Of a stretch of DNA of 64,000 bases, positions 34,181-44,600 are shown one piece after another (the stretch's first letter is position 1; each line of letters begins with the position of its first letter). The position numbers and the translations under genes are program-made. A model generated the notes under the pieces. That model was given only the letters and a program-made list of their open reading frames with translations, had not been told where the DNA came from and did not search any database. The DNA is from Variovorax sp. PAMC26660. Its GTDB lineage: Bacteria; Pseudomonadota; Gammaproteobacteria; Burkholderiales; Burkholderiaceae_C. The stretch spans positions 6,377,501 to 6,441,500 of the forward strand of contig NZ_CP060295.1 of NCBI RefSeq assembly GCF_014302995.1, read 5' to 3'.

Positions 34181-35686
34181 ATGTCTGCCCTGCTGTTGCA
34201 AACCGTCGGCCTCGGCAAGCGCTATCCGGGCGTGCTGGCGCTCGACGCGGTGGATTTCGAGCTGCGCGCCGGCGAAGTGCATGTGCTGTTCGGCGAGAAC
34301 GGGGCCGGCAAGTCCACGCTGATCTCGCTGCTGGCCGGCGCCAACACGCCCTCGGCCGGCGAGATCCGCATGCAGGGCGAACGGGTTCGGTTCTCGAACG
34401 TGCATGAGGCCCGGCGCCACGGCATCAGCGCGGTGTTCCAGGAGTTCTCGCTGATTCCCACGCTGTCGGTGGCGCAGAACCTGAGCCTGGGCGAAGAGCC
34501 GTGCAAGGGCGGCCTGCTCGACCGCGCGGCGGTGCGCGAGCGGGCCCGCACGATGCTGGCCGACCTTGGCTTCGAGATCGACGTCGACGCGCCGGTCTCG
34601 GGCCTCACGCGCGCCCAGCAGCAGATGGTGGAAATTGCCAAGGGCCTGCGCGGCGAGGTGTCGGTGCTGATCCTCGACGAGCCCACCGCGTCGCTGACCG
34701 ACACCGAGACACAACGCCTGTTCGAGCTGGTGGCGCGGCTCAAGGCGCGCGGCGTGGGCATCGTCTACATCTCGCACCGCATGCAGGAGATCGCGCTGAT
34801 CGCCGACCGCATCACGGTGCTGCGCGATGGCCGCAAGGTCACCACGGTGGAAGCCCGTGCGACCAGCGCCGACCAACTGATCGAGCTGATGAGCGGCCGC
34901 GCGATCGAGCAGATCTATCCACACATCGCCCACGACCCTGGCGAGGTGGTGTTGCAGGTCGAAGGCCTGTCTTCGCCCAACGGCGTGCGCGGCGCAAGCC
35001 TCACGGTGCGGCGCGGCGAAGTGGTCGGGCTGGCGGGGCTGGTGGGTTGCGGCAAGTCGGAGCTGTTCCGCGCGATCTACGGGCTCGACCCGGTGAGCGA
35101 AGGCCGCGTGCTGTTCAAGGGCCTGCCGCGCACCGGCGCGAAGGTGCGACAACTGCTCGACGAAGGACTGTTCTACCTGCCACCGGACCGCAAGGGCGAA
35201 GGGCTGGTGCTGGGCTTCACCTCGCGCGCCAACATCACGCTGCCGCTGGTGCATGGGCCGCTGCGCGGACATGGCGGCTGGCTGCGCAAGCGGCTCGGGC
35301 GCAGGCTTTCCACCACGGCGGCCGAGCGCGTGGAGCTGGCACCCCGCAACCTCGAACGGCCGGTGGCGCTGCTGTCGGGCGGCAACCAGCAGAAGGTGCT
35401 GTTCGGCAAGGGCATGACGCGCGACGCCGCCCTCTATGTGTTCGACGAGCCCACGGTGGGCGTGGACATCGGCACCCGCAGCGCGCTGTACCAGGTGATC
35501 CAGAAGCTCTGCGAAGGCGGCGCAGCCGTGGTCGTGATCTCGTCCGACCTGCCCGAGGTGCTGCACCTGAGCCACCGCGTCTATGTGATGTGCCGCGGCG
35601 AGATCGCCGGCGAGCTGCAAGGCGATGCGATCAACGAAACCCGCGTGCTCAACCTGTTTTTCGGTTCCAGCGAAAGAAAGCCATGA
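34181..35686 (+). CDS. ribose/monosaccharide-type ABC transporter ATPase, two nucleotide-binding domains
   Basis: A 501-residue RbsA/MglA-type protein with tandem ATPase domains. The first has Walker A GENGAGKST near residue 43 and the signature SGLTRAQQQMVEIAKGLRGE with Walker B VLILDEP. The second has a degenerate Walker A (GLVGCGKSE) and signature LLSGGNQQKVLFGKG, with FDEPTVGVD. This pattern of one good and one variant site is normal in the family. It starts 12 bases after the TorT-like gene and overlaps the permease by ATGA. It powers import by the permease that follows. Confidence 0.95.
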   Translation: MSALLLQTVGLGKRYPGVLALDAVDFELRAGEVHVLFGENGAGKSTLISLLAGANTPSAGEIRMQGERVRFSNVHEARRHGISAVFQEFSLIPTLSVAQNLSLGEEPCKGGLLDRAAVRERARTMLADLGFEIDVDAPVSGLTRAQQQMVEIAKGLRGEVSVLILDEPTASLTDTETQRLFELVARLKARGVGIVYISHRMQEIALIADRITVLRDGRKVTTVEARATSADQLIELMSGRAIEQIYPHIAHDPGEVVLQVEGLSSPNGVRGASLTVRRGEVVGLAGLVGCGKSELFRAIYGLDPVSEGRVLFKGLPRTGAKVRQLLDEGLFYLPPDRKGEGLVLGFTSRANITLPLVHGPLRGHGGWLRKRLGRRLSTTAAERVELAPRNLERPVALLSGGNQQKVLFGKGMTRDAALYVFDEPTVGVDIGTRSALYQVIQKLCEGGAAVVVISSDLPEVLHLSHRVYVMCRGEIAGELQGDAINETRVLNLFFGSSERKP

Positions 35687-36738
35687 CTCCGTCTCCCACT
35701 GTGGCCAGCACCACTGCCACCGCCGCGCCCACTCCAGGCCTTGCGAGCCGCCTGCTCGGCCTGCTGCGCAACCTGTTCCTGCGCCTGGGCGTGCTGCCCT
35801 TCATGCTGGTCATTGCCTTCATCGTGTTCAGCACGCTGTCGGACCAGTTCCTCACGGTGCAGAACCTGGTGAACCTGCTGCGCCAGTCGGTCTACCTGAT
35901 CCTGGTGTCGATGGGCCAGATGCTGGCGCTGGTGACCGGCGGCTTCGATCTCTCGGTCGGCACCGTCATGGCGATCACCTCGGTGGTCTCGGCACTGGCC
36001 ATGCAGGCCTTCGGCGCGGCGCTGCCCGATGCAACGTGGGTGGTGGTGATCGCCGGCTGCGTCTGCGGCCTGCTCGCGGGGCTGACGGTGGGCCTGATCA
36101 ACGGCATCGGCGTGGCTTTCATCGGCGTCTCGCCCTTCATCGTGACGCTGGGCGTGCAGTCCATCGGCTTCGGCTTTGCGCTGTACCTCACGGGCGGCGT
36201 GCCGGTGTCGGGCATCCCCGGCGAGTTCAGCGAACTGTTCGGCTTCGGCACGCTGCTGGGGGTGCCCATACCGATTCTGGTGACGGCCGTGTGCGTCGCG
36301 AGCATGGGCATTCTCATGGCCCGCATGCCGACCGGCACGCACCTGCTGGCGGTGGGCGGCAATGCCAAGGCGGCGGCCCTCTCGGGCATCGACACCCGCC
36401 GCGTGCTGCTGATGGCCTACCTGCTGTGCGCCGGCCTGGCGGCCGTGAGCGGCCTGCTGCTGACGGCGCGCGTGGAGACCGGCGAGGCCAACCTCGGTGG
36501 CACCGTGGCGCTGGAATCCATCGCCGCTTGCGTGATCGCCGGCGTGAGCCTGCGCGGCGGCATCGGCCGCGTGCCGAACGTGGTGATGGGCGCCATCTTC
36601 ATCGGGCTCGTGCAGAACGGCATGAACCTGGCCAGCGTCGGCTCGTACCTGCAGATGGTGGTGCTGGGCGCGCTGCTGATCGTGGCCGTGGTCGCCGACC
36701 AGATCCGCCATCGCATGGTGGTGCCGGGCAGCCACTGA
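35683..36738 (+). CDS. ribose-type ABC transporter permease (BPD_transp_2 family)
   Basis: A 351-residue inner-membrane protein with about 8-10 hydrophobic segments. Family landmarks include ALVTGGFDLSVGTVMAITSV near residues 80-100, and NPTs-like AKAAALSGIDTRRVLLMAY and ACVIAGVSLRGGIGRVPNVV. The first 30 residues are a cytoplasmic Thr/Ala-rich tail. It forms, presumably as a dimer, the channel for the double-ATPase protein encoded just before, and is separated from gabT by 55 bases. Confidence 0.94.
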   Translation: MTPSPTVASTTATAAPTPGLASRLLGLLRNLFLRLGVLPFMLVIAFIVFSTLSDQFLTVQNLVNLLRQSVYLILVSMGQMLALVTGGFDLSVGTVMAITSVVSALAMQAFGAALPDATWVVVIAGCVCGLLAGLTVGLINGIGVAFIGVSPFIVTLGVQSIGFGFALYLTGGVPVSGIPGEFSELFGFGTLLGVPIPILVTAVCVASMGILMARMPTGTHLLAVGGNAKAAALSGIDTRRVLLMAYLLCAGLAAVSGLLLTARVETGEANLGGTVALESIAACVIAGVSLRGGIGRVPNVVMGAIFIGLVQNGMNLASVGSYLQMVVLGALLIVAVVADQIRHRMVVPGSH

Positions 36739-36793
36739 GCCCTTGGACTCGGCCATCGGATATCGACAACAAGACAGAAGGAAGGACACCCGC

Positions 36794-38074
36794 ATGAACC
36801 CCCTCGCCCACACCACCAACGCCGCCATCGACGCACGCCGTGTCGCGGCCACGCCCCGCGGCGTCGGCATCGGTTTTCCGATCTACGCGGACCGCGCGCT
36901 CAATGCCGAGCTGTGGGACGTGGAAGGCCGGCGCTACATCGACTTCGGCTCGGGCATCGCGGTGCTCAACACCGGCCACCGCCATCCGCGCGTGGTCGAG
37001 GCAATCCGCGCGCAGCTCGACCGCTTCACCCACACCGCCTACCAGGTGGTGCCGTACGAAAGCGTGGTCTCGCTGGCCGAGCGCCTCAACAAGCTGACGC
37101 CCGGCACGCACGCCAAGAAGACCGCCTTCTTCACCACCGGCGCCGAAGCCGTCGAGAACGCCATCAAGATCGCGCGCGCAGCCACCCGCCGCCCCGGCGT
37201 GATCGCGCTGGGTGGCGGCTTCCACGGCCGCACCTTCATGGGCATGGCGCTCACGGGCAAGGTGGTGCCTTACAAGACCGGCTTCGGCCCCTTCCCCGGC
37301 AGCATCTTCCATGTGCCCGCACCCATTGCGTTGCACGGCATATCGGTCGAGGACTCGCTGCGCGCCATCGACCGGCTGTTCAAGGCCGACATCGAGCCCG
37401 AGCAGGTGGCCGCCATCATCCTGGAGCCGGTGCAGGGCGAAGGCGGTTTCTACGCGATGCCGCCCGAGTTCATGCGTGCGCTGCGCCGGATCTGCGACAG
37501 CTACGGCATCCTGCTGATCGCCGACGAAATCCAGACCGGCTTCGGCCGCACCGGCAAGTGGTTCGCGATGGAGCACTGCGACGTGGTGCCCGACCTCATG
37601 ACCATGGCCAAGAGTTTGGCCGGCGGCACGCCGCTGTCGGCGGTGTGCGGCAGCGCCAGCATCATGGACGCACCGGCACCCGGCGGCCTCGGCGGCACCT
37701 ATGCCGCCAATGCGCTCGCCATCGCATCGGCCCATGCGGTGCTGGACGTGATCGAGGAAGAAAAGCTCTGCGAGCGCGCGCAGGTGCTGGGCGACCGGCT
37801 CAAGGCACGCCTGGAAGGCCTTCGCGCCAAGGTGCCGCAGATTTCGGACGTGCGCGGCCTCGGTGCCATGGTGGCCGTCGAGTTCGCCGATGCCCACGGC
37901 GCGCCCGACCCCGAGTTCACGAAGCAGGTGCAAATCCGGGCACGCGACGCGGGCCTGCTGCTGCTAACCTGCGGCGTGTATGCCAACGTGATCCGCTTTT
38001 TGTTTCCGCTGACCATCGAGGACGCCGTGCTCGAAGAAGGCCTCGGCATCCTCGCTTCCGCCCTCCAAGTCTGA
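36794..38074 (+). CDS. gabT: 4-aminobutyrate-2-oxoglutarate transaminase
   Basis: A 426-residue class III PLP aminotransferase. It shows the family-typical [20 protein letters not shown] and [30 protein letters not shown], and the PLP-binding Lys 273 in [10 protein letters not shown]. It converts GABA to succinate semialdehyde, transferring the amino group to 2-oxoglutarate. The close relation to 5-aminovalerate transaminase (DavT) makes that an alternative activity. Position in the lactam operon upstream of gabD supports a GABA or aminovalerate product. Confidence 0.92.
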   Translation: MNPLAHTTNAAIDARRVAATPRGVGIGFPIYADRALNAELWDVEGRRYIDFGSGIAVLNTGHRHPRVVEAIRAQLDRFTHTAYQVVPYESVVSLAERLNKLTPGTHAKKTAFFTTGAEAVENAIKIARAATRRPGVIALGGGFHGRTFMGMALTGKVVPYKTGFGPFPGSIFHVPAPIALHGISVEDSLRAIDRLFKADIEPEQVAAIILEPVQGEGGFYAMPPEFMRALRRICDSYGILLIADEIQTGFGRTGKWFAMEHCDVVPDLMTMAKSLAGGTPLSAVCGSASIMDAPAPGGLGGTYAANALAIASAHAVLDVIEEEKLCERAQVLGDRLKARLEGLRAKVPQISDVRGLGAMVAVEFADAHGAPDPEFTKQVQIRARDAGLLLLTCGVYANVIRFLFPLTIEDAVLEEGLGILASALQV

Positions 38075-38084
38075 GTACCCGCCC

Positions 38085-39548
38085 ATGCCCATGAAGCTCA
38101 AAGACCCGACCCTGCTGCGCCAGCAGGCCTACATTGCCGGCGTTTGGGTGAATGCCGATGACGGCACCACCGTCGCCGTCACCAACCCCGCCAACGGCCA
38201 GCAGATCGGCACGGTGCCGATGTGCGGCACCGAAGAGACCGTGCGCGCCATCGCGGCGGCACAGGTCGCCCAGCGTGCCTGGGCCAAGGTGCCTGCGAAG
38301 GAGCGCTCGGCCATCTTGCGCAGGCTCAACGACCTGATGCTTGCCAACGTCGACGACCTCGCGCTCATCATGACCACCGAGCAGGGCAAGCCGATGGCCG
38401 AGAGCCGTGGCGAGATTGCCTACGCCGCCTCGTTCATCGAATGGTTTGCGGAAGAGGCGCGTCGTGTGTATGGCGACACCATCCCCGCGCCACAGGCCGA
38501 TCGCCGCATCCTCGCGCTCAAGCAGCCCGTGGGCGTGACGGCCGCGATCACGCCGTGGAACTTCCCGACCGCCATGCTCACGCGCAAGGCCGGTCCCGCG
38601 CTCGCAGCGGGTTGTGCCATGGTGGTGAAGCCCGCCACGCAGACACCGTTCTCTGCCCTCGCTTTCGCCGAACTGGCCGACCGCGCCGGCGTGCCCAAGG
38701 GCCTGCTGTCGGTGCTCACCGGCTCGGCCAGCAAGATCGGCGGCGAGATGACGCGCAGCCCCATCGTGCGCAAGCTGACTTTCACCGGCTCGACCGAGGT
38801 GGGCCGCACGCTGATGAAGCAATCAGCCGACACCATCAAGAAGCTCTCGCTCGAACTGGGCGGCAACGCGCCCTTCATCGTGTTCGACGATGCCGATGTG
38901 GATGCCGCCGTCGAAGGCGCGATGGTCTCCAAGTACCGCAACACCGGCCAGACCTGTGTGTGCGCCAACCGCATCTATGTGCAGCGCGGTGTACTCGAAG
39001 CCTTCACGCAGAAGCTGGTGGCCAAGGTCAACGCGCTCAAGGTCGGCGACGGCACCGAGGCGGGCGTCACGCAAGGCCCGCTGATCGACGGCAAGGCGGT
39101 CGAGAAGATCGAAGAGCATGTGGCCGATGCGCTGGCCAAGGGTGGCAAGGTGCTGGCTGGTGGCAAGCGGCATGCGCTGGGGGGCCTGTTCTACGAGCCG
39201 ACCGTCATCGGCGGTGCGACGGCCGACATGCTGTTCGCACGCGAAGAAACCTTCGGGCCCTTGGCGCCGATCTTTGCCTTCGACACCGAGGCCGAAGCGA
39301 TTGCAGCAGCCAACGACACCGAGTTCGGGCTGGCTGCGTATTTCTACAGTCGCGACATCGGGCGGATCATGCGCGTGGCCGAGGCGCTGGAGTCGGGCAT
39401 CGTGGGGGTGAACACGGGGCTGGTTTCGACGGCAGAGGCGCCGTTCGGTGGCGTCAAGCAATCGGGGCTGGGGCGTGAAGGGTCGAAGTACGGGCTCGAT
39501 GACTTCCTTGAAGTGAAGTACGTCTGTCTTGCGGGGCTGGATCGCTGA
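38085..39548 (+). CDS. gabD: succinate-semialdehyde dehydrogenase (NAD(P)+)
   Basis: A 487-residue aldehyde dehydrogenase. The cofactor and active-site regions are [50 protein letters not shown] and the catalytic Cys 291 in [11 protein letters not shown]; the C-terminal [19 protein letters not shown] is typical of GabD. It oxidises succinate semialdehyde to succinate; if the transaminase acts on 5-aminovalerate, it could equally serve as glutarate semialdehyde dehydrogenase. It starts 10 bases after gabT and ends the operon; a double-hairpin element follows. Confidence 0.94.
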   Translation: MPMKLKDPTLLRQQAYIAGVWVNADDGTTVAVTNPANGQQIGTVPMCGTEETVRAIAAAQVAQRAWAKVPAKERSAILRRLNDLMLANVDDLALIMTTEQGKPMAESRGEIAYAASFIEWFAEEARRVYGDTIPAPQADRRILALKQPVGVTAAITPWNFPTAMLTRKAGPALAAGCAMVVKPATQTPFSALAFAELADRAGVPKGLLSVLTGSASKIGGEMTRSPIVRKLTFTGSTEVGRTLMKQSADTIKKLSLELGGNAPFIVFDDADVDAAVEGAMVSKYRNTGQTCVCANRIYVQRGVLEAFTQKLVAKVNALKVGDGTEAGVTQGPLIDGKAVEKIEEHVADALAKGGKVLAGGKRHALGGLFYEPTVIGGATADMLFAREETFGPLAPIFAFDTEAEAIAAANDTEFGLAAYFYSRDIGRIMRVAEALESGIVGVNTGLVSTAEAPFGGVKQSGLGREGSKYGLDDFLEVKYVCLAGLDR

Positions 39549-39573
39549 CTACGCCTTGGGTTCTGGGGACTTT

Positions 39574-39828
39574 TGTTCAGGGCGAGTGCGAATGACGCCA
39601 GGTGCTCCCCTCCGCGAATGTCCCCCGCTTCGCTCCTCCTTTATTTCGCTGCGGGGAGCACCTGGCGTCATTCGCACATGCGCACGCTCTGATTGATCCT
39701 GCGATCAACGACCACTCTGTCCAACGCTCACGCCGATACGGGGCTCTTTTTAGCTAAATAAAGGAGGAGCGAAGCGGGGGACATTCGCGAAAAAGAGCAC
39801 CGTGTCGGCGTGAGCGACGCCCTGAACA
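39574..39828. repeat. double-hairpin repeat element, copy A
   Basis: This 255-base element has 11-base terminal inverted repeats, TGTTCAGGGCG at 39574-39584 and its complement at 39818-39828. Inside are two long hairpins. The first has perfect 25-base arms at 39586-39610 and 39653-39677; the second has 27-base arms with two mismatches at 39725-39751 and 39790-39816. The stems differ in sequence, but their loops share a conserved core of about 33 bases (GCGAATGTCCCCCGCTTCGC onwards, to CTTTATTT), in opposite orientations. It lies between the convergent gabD and ogt genes, contains no transposase, and could also end both transcripts. A copy in inverted orientation lies at about 47962-48213. Confidence 0.85.
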
Positions 39829-39863
39829 GCAGCGCGCGAGACGGAAAAAGACCCGATTTCGTC

Positions 39864-40400
39864 CTAGAACAGCGACGCCATCCCGTTAGGCCGCGCGTCT
39901 TCGATGGCGAGCATCTTCAACTTGGTCAGCGCACCGCCGCCGGCAGAAAAACCTCCAGGCTTGTTGCCAGCCGCCAGCACGCGGTGACAAGGCACCACGG
40001 GCGCAAACGGGTTGTGGCCCATCGCCTGGCCCACGGCACGCGACAGGCCCTTGTCGCCCAGCTCTTCGGCAATCTCGCCATAGGTGCGCGTCTGCCCGGG
40101 TGGAATGCGCCGCGCGATGGCGTAGATGCGCTGGTGAAACTCCGACACGCCGCGCATGTCGAGTTCGATGTGGCTCAGGTCGTCGTGCAGCCCCTGCAGC
40201 AGACCCTGGATGGCCGAGATGGCGCGCTGTGCCGTCTCGTCGGGTAGCCCTTCGCGCAAATCCGGAAAGCGCCGCTTCATGCGCGCCCGCGTGGCCGGCT
40301 CGCCGTCGTCGGCGGGCAGTTGAACGCCGACCAGCCCCTGTGGGCCCCACGCCAGGGCGCACATGCCGATGGAAGTTTCGAACAAGGCAAAGCCGCTCAT
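39864..40400 (-). CDS. ogt: methylated-DNA-protein-cysteine methyltransferase
   Basis: A 178-residue DNA-repair protein that removes alkyl groups from O6 of guanine to its own Cys. The acceptor is Cys 138 in the PCHR motif (PFAPVVPCHRVLAAGNK), and RIPPGQTRTYGEIAEELGDK marks the DNA-binding domain. The C-terminal tail FSAGGGALTKLKMLAIED is usual. The stop lies 36 bases from the repeat element. ATG 40400 overlaps the stop of the MFS gene upstream by four bases, so the pair is cotranscribed. Confidence 0.93.
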   Translation of the reverse strand: MSGFALFETSIGMCALAWGPQGLVGVQLPADDGEPATRARMKRRFPDLREGLPDETAQRAISAIQGLLQGLHDDLSHIELDMRGVSEFHQRIYAIARRIPPGQTRTYGEIAEELGDKGLSRAVGQAMGHNPFAPVVPCHRVLAAGNKPGGFSAGGGALTKLKMLAIEDARPNGMASLF

Positions 40401-41626
40401 CACGCCTCCCGCAGCGAATGCTGGCGCGACGCCAGCACAGCGGCCGCCCACAACATGACCGACGAAGCCACGAGACCCCGCGCCAGCCCGCCGGAGCCAT
40501 CGGAAATCCAGCCCGTGACGGTCGGCCCGACGATCTGCCCCGCCGCGAAAACAATGGTGAACATGCTGATGCCCTGCACCCAGCGCGCGGGCGGCAGGTT
40601 GTGGCGCACCAGCGCGGTGGTCGACGCCACCACCGACAGGAACACCCCGCCGAACAGCACGCCCGACACCAGCGCCATCGGCGCCGAGGGGCTCAGCACC
40701 GGCAGCAGCGTGGCCACGCCGAGCAGCCCGTTCAGCAACGCCTGCGGCTGGCCGCCGTGGTAGCGGTCGAGCAGTCCGGCCCACAAGCGCGAAGACGCCA
40801 CGCACGCGACACCCAGCAAGGCATAGAACAGGGTGACGAAGCCGGCGCTGGCGCCCTGCTCCCGCAGCAGCGCGATCACGAACGTCATATAGCCGATGTA
40901 GCCCATGCCGAACAGCGCGTAGCCGGCAAGCGCCCAGCCGAAGCGGTGCAGCGCGACCGGCGATGCGCTGGCTGTTGGCGCAGTCGACTGCGCGGTGTGC
41001 GCAGCCGGCCTGTCCGGCATCGCGCGGGCCGCCCAGGCCAGCAGGCAGGTGGCGGCCGCGCTCGCGATCGCCAATGCCCACCACGCCCAGGTCCAGCCAT
41101 GCGGCACTTCGGCCGCCGCGCGCAACACCTGCGGCACGAGCAGCGCGGACAACGCGATGCCGAAGCCGGTGCCTCCGTAATAGATGCCGAGCAACAGGCC
41201 GCCCCGCGAAGACCCGGCCTCGCCGAGCCGCGCGGCCAGCAAGCCGCCCGCCACGAACACCCAGGCGCTGGCGATGCCGGCCAGCAGGCGCTGCAGCAGC
41301 AGGGCCGGCGCCGCGGTCACGAAGCCGCTGCCTGCCATGAAGACACTTGCCAGCACCGCGCCGACCACCAGCAGCCGGGTCACGCCGAAGCGCCGCATCA
41401 GCATCGGCGTGATCAGCGCACCGATCAGGTAGCCCACCGCATTCGCCGTGTTCATGCCGCCGGCCAGCGCATAGCTCCAGCCCAGGTCGGCGCGCATCGG
41501 CGGCAGCAGCAGCCCGTAGGCGAAACGCGTGATGCCGAGCGACACGGCCGCCCCCATCGAGAGCGCGAACGCGAGTCGAAGAGCAGGCTGCGCCGGGACG
41601 GCTGTGGAAGTGAGCGAGGTCGACAT
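40400..41626 (-). CDS. MFS transporter of the YbfB/YjiJ type
   Basis: A 408-residue, 12-segment transporter. SLGITRFAYGLLLPPMRADL near the N-terminus is diagnostic of the YbfB/YjiJ group, proteins of unknown substrate. ATG 41626 (MSTSLTSTAVPAQ) was chosen because the frame's 101-codon extension lies inside the next gene's territory. It follows the FAD/Fe-S dehydrogenase by 62 bases in the same direction, and could export or import the acids that enzyme handles. Confidence 0.87.
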   Translation of the reverse strand: MSTSLTSTAVPAQPALRLAFALSMGAAVSLGITRFAYGLLLPPMRADLGWSYALAGGMNTANAVGYLIGALITPMLMRRFGVTRLLVVGAVLASVFMAGSGFVTAAPALLLQRLLAGIASAWVFVAGGLLAARLGEAGSSRGGLLLGIYYGGTGFGIALSALLVPQVLRAAAEVPHGWTWAWWALAIASAAATCLLAWAARAMPDRPAAHTAQSTAPTASASPVALHRFGWALAGYALFGMGYIGYMTFVIALLREQGASAGFVTLFYALLGVACVASSRLWAGLLDRYHGGQPQALLNGLLGVATLLPVLSPSAPMALVSGVLFGGVFLSVVASTTALVRHNLPPARWVQGISMFTIVFAAGQIVGPTVTGWISDGSGGLARGLVASSVMLWAAAVLASRQHSLREA

Positions 41627-41688
41627 CGGGGCGATGGGGGCCGCCCATTTTGCGGCACCCTGCCCGATCCTGCTGGCGGGGACTCCCC

Positions 41689-44600
41689 TCAAGCCGCGCC
41701 GGCCACCCGTTCGCTGCTGCGCAACAGGTGCCGCTCCAGCAGCACGGCCACGTGCACGGCCTCGCGTTGCGCGCCGTCTTCGATCTGGTGGCGGCAACTC
41801 GTGCCGTCTGCCACCACGACTGCGTCGGGCTTCGCGCGGATGGCAGGCAGCAGGCTGGCCTCGGCCATCTGCATCGACACGTCGAAATGGCTCGCCTCGT
41901 AGCCGAAGCTGCCGGCCATGCCGCAACACGAACTTTCAATCAGCTCGGGTTGCGCGCCGGGAATCAGCTTCAGCACCTCCATCACCGGGCTCACCGCGCC
42001 GAAGGCCTTCTGGTGGCAGTGGCCGTGCAGAAGGATCGGGCCGGTGGATGGTTTCAGCGCCAGCTCGAAGCGGCCGGCCTTGATCTCGCGCGCAATGAAT
42101 TCCTCGAACAGCAGTGCCTGTTTGGCCACGGTGTGGGCCTTGTCGCCGAAACCCATCGCCAGTGTTTCGTCGCGCAGCGTGAGCAGGCACGAGGGCTCCA
42201 GCCCGACGATGGGAATGCCAGCCTGTGCCAGCGGCAGCAGCGCATCGATCAGCGCCTCGGCGCGCAGCTTGGCCTCTGCAACCATGCCACTCGCCAGGAA
42301 GGTCCGGCCGCAGCAATGGTGGCCGCCGCGCTTTTCCACCGTGTGCAGCACGTACCCTGCGGCTTCGAGCACGCGCGCGGCTGCAAAGGCGTTCTCGCTC
42401 TCGAAGGTGCCGTTGAAGGTGTCCACGAACAGCACGGCCGCCTTGCCGCCGCGCGCCACGACCGACAGCACCGAGGCCTGGTCCGTGAACAGGCCCGGTT
42501 CGTTGCCCTTGGCGCGCCAGAAGGTGTCGCTGCGCCACTCAGGCAGCGAACGCTTCGCCGAAAAGCCCAGCAGCTTTTCGCCCAGCCATGCGGCGCCGGG
42601 CACGCTGTTGCGCAGGTTCAGCAGCCAGGGCATGCGGCTGGCCTTGTGTGCGTAGTCGGGCATGTAGGCGACCAGCTTGTCCTTCAGCGTGTGGCCGTGG
42701 CGCTTCTTGTAGTGGTCGAGAAACTCGATCTTCATCTTCGCCATGTCGACACCCGTTGGGCAGTCGCGCTTGCAGCCTTTGCAGCCGACGCACAGGTCCA
42801 TGGTGTCGTGCATGGCTTCGCTGGTGAAGGCATCGGGACCGAGCTGCCCCGACAGTGCAAGGCGCAATGTGTTGGCGCGGCCGCGTGTCAGGTGCTGCTC
42901 GTCGCGCGTCACGCGGTAGCTCGGGCACATGGTGCCGGCATCAAACTTTCTGCAGTGGCCGTTGTTGTTGCACATCTCCACCGCTTTGGCCAGGCCACCG
43001 GTGCTGTCGCCGCCGGTGCCGGGCGCGGTGGTCTCTTCGGTCACCGGGTCGGCGTTGACGTTCCAGGCCGACCAATCGAGCACCGGCTTCAGCTCGATGC
43101 GGCGATACGGCTTCGGTGCGGTGGGCGGTGCAAAGCGGAACAGCGCGCCGTCGTCCATGCGCGGCGGGTCGATGATCTTGCCGGGGTTGAACAGGTTGGC
43201 CGGATCGAGCTTCTGCTTGATGGCGCGAAAGGCCTCGTTGATGGCCGGGCCGAACTGCCATTCGATCCACTCACCACGACACAGGCCGTCGCCATGTTCT
43301 CCGCTGAAGGCGCCCTTGTACTTGCGCACCAACGCGGAGGCTTCTTCGGCAATGGCGCGCATCTTCGCGCCACCATCCACGCGCATGTCGAGGATCGGCC
43401 GCACATGCAGCGTGCCGACCGAGGCATGGGCGTACCAGGTGCCGCGGCTGCCGTACTTGGCGAACACCTCGGTCAGCGCGTCGGTGTATTCGGCCAGGCT
43501 CTCCAGCGGCACCGCGCAGTCTTCGATGAAGCTCACGGGTTTGCCGTCGCCCTTGAGGCTCATCATGATGTTGAGGCCGGCCTTGCGCACTTCCCACAGG
43601 TTCTTCTGGCGTGCATCGTCGGGCATTTCGACCACGCTGCCCGGCAGGCCGAGGTCGCCCATCAGCTCGACGAGCTGCTTCAACTGCAGCAGCAACGCGG
43701 CCTTGTCGGCGCCGGAGAACTCCACCAGCAGGATGGCCGCGGGCTTGCCGATCAGCGCCGTCTCGACCGTGGGCTTGAACGCGGGGTTCGTCAGGCTCAA
43801 CTCGATCATCGTGCGGTCGACCAGTTCCACCGCCGTAGGGCTCAGCTTGACGATGTGCTGCGCCGCATCCATCGCCGCATGGAAGGTCGGGAAGTTGACG
43901 ATGCCCAGCACCTTGGCGCGCGGCAGCGGCGCGAGCTTGAGCTTCAGGCTCTTCGTGTAGGCCAGCGTGCCTTCGGAGCCGATCAGCAGGTGCGCAAGGT
44001 TCACGCTGCCATCGACGGTATAGGGCCGCTCGCTCTGGTTGTCGAAGATGTCGAGGTTGTAGCCCGCCACGCGGCGCATCACCTTGGGCCAGTGCTCGGC
44101 GATCTGCTCGCGATGCTGCCGCGCCAGCCCGCGCACGAACTGCGCAATGCCGGCGGCACGCACGCCCAGCAGCGGCTGCGGGCCGAACTCGACCAGCTCG
44201 CCGCTCGACAGCCACGCATTCACGCCCAGCACGTTGTGCACCATGTTGCCGTAGGCGATGGAGCGCGAGCCGCAGGAGTTGTTGCCCGCCATGCCGCCGA
44301 GCGTGGCCTGCGCGCTGGTCGACACATCGACCGGATACCAGAGCCCGTGCGGCTTGAGCTGTGCGTTCAGATGATCGAGCACCAGGCCGGGCTCGACGGT
44401 GGCGGTGCCCTCCTCCACGTTCACATCGAGCACGCGCCGAAAGTGCTTGCTGTTGTCGATGACCAGCGCCGCGCCCGTGGTCTGGCCGCACTGGCTGGTG
44501 CCGCCGCCGCGCGCCAGCACCGGCACCTTCAGGTCGCGCGCGATGTCGATGGCGGTGGCGATGTCGCGCTCGTTCGTCGGCACGAAGGCGCCGACCGGCG

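Noticed and set aside
39574..39828. Insertion sequence or integron attC site
   Set aside because: No transposase or integrase frame lies within or beside the elements, and the stems lack the attC core boxes. A non-autonomous repeat is the better description.
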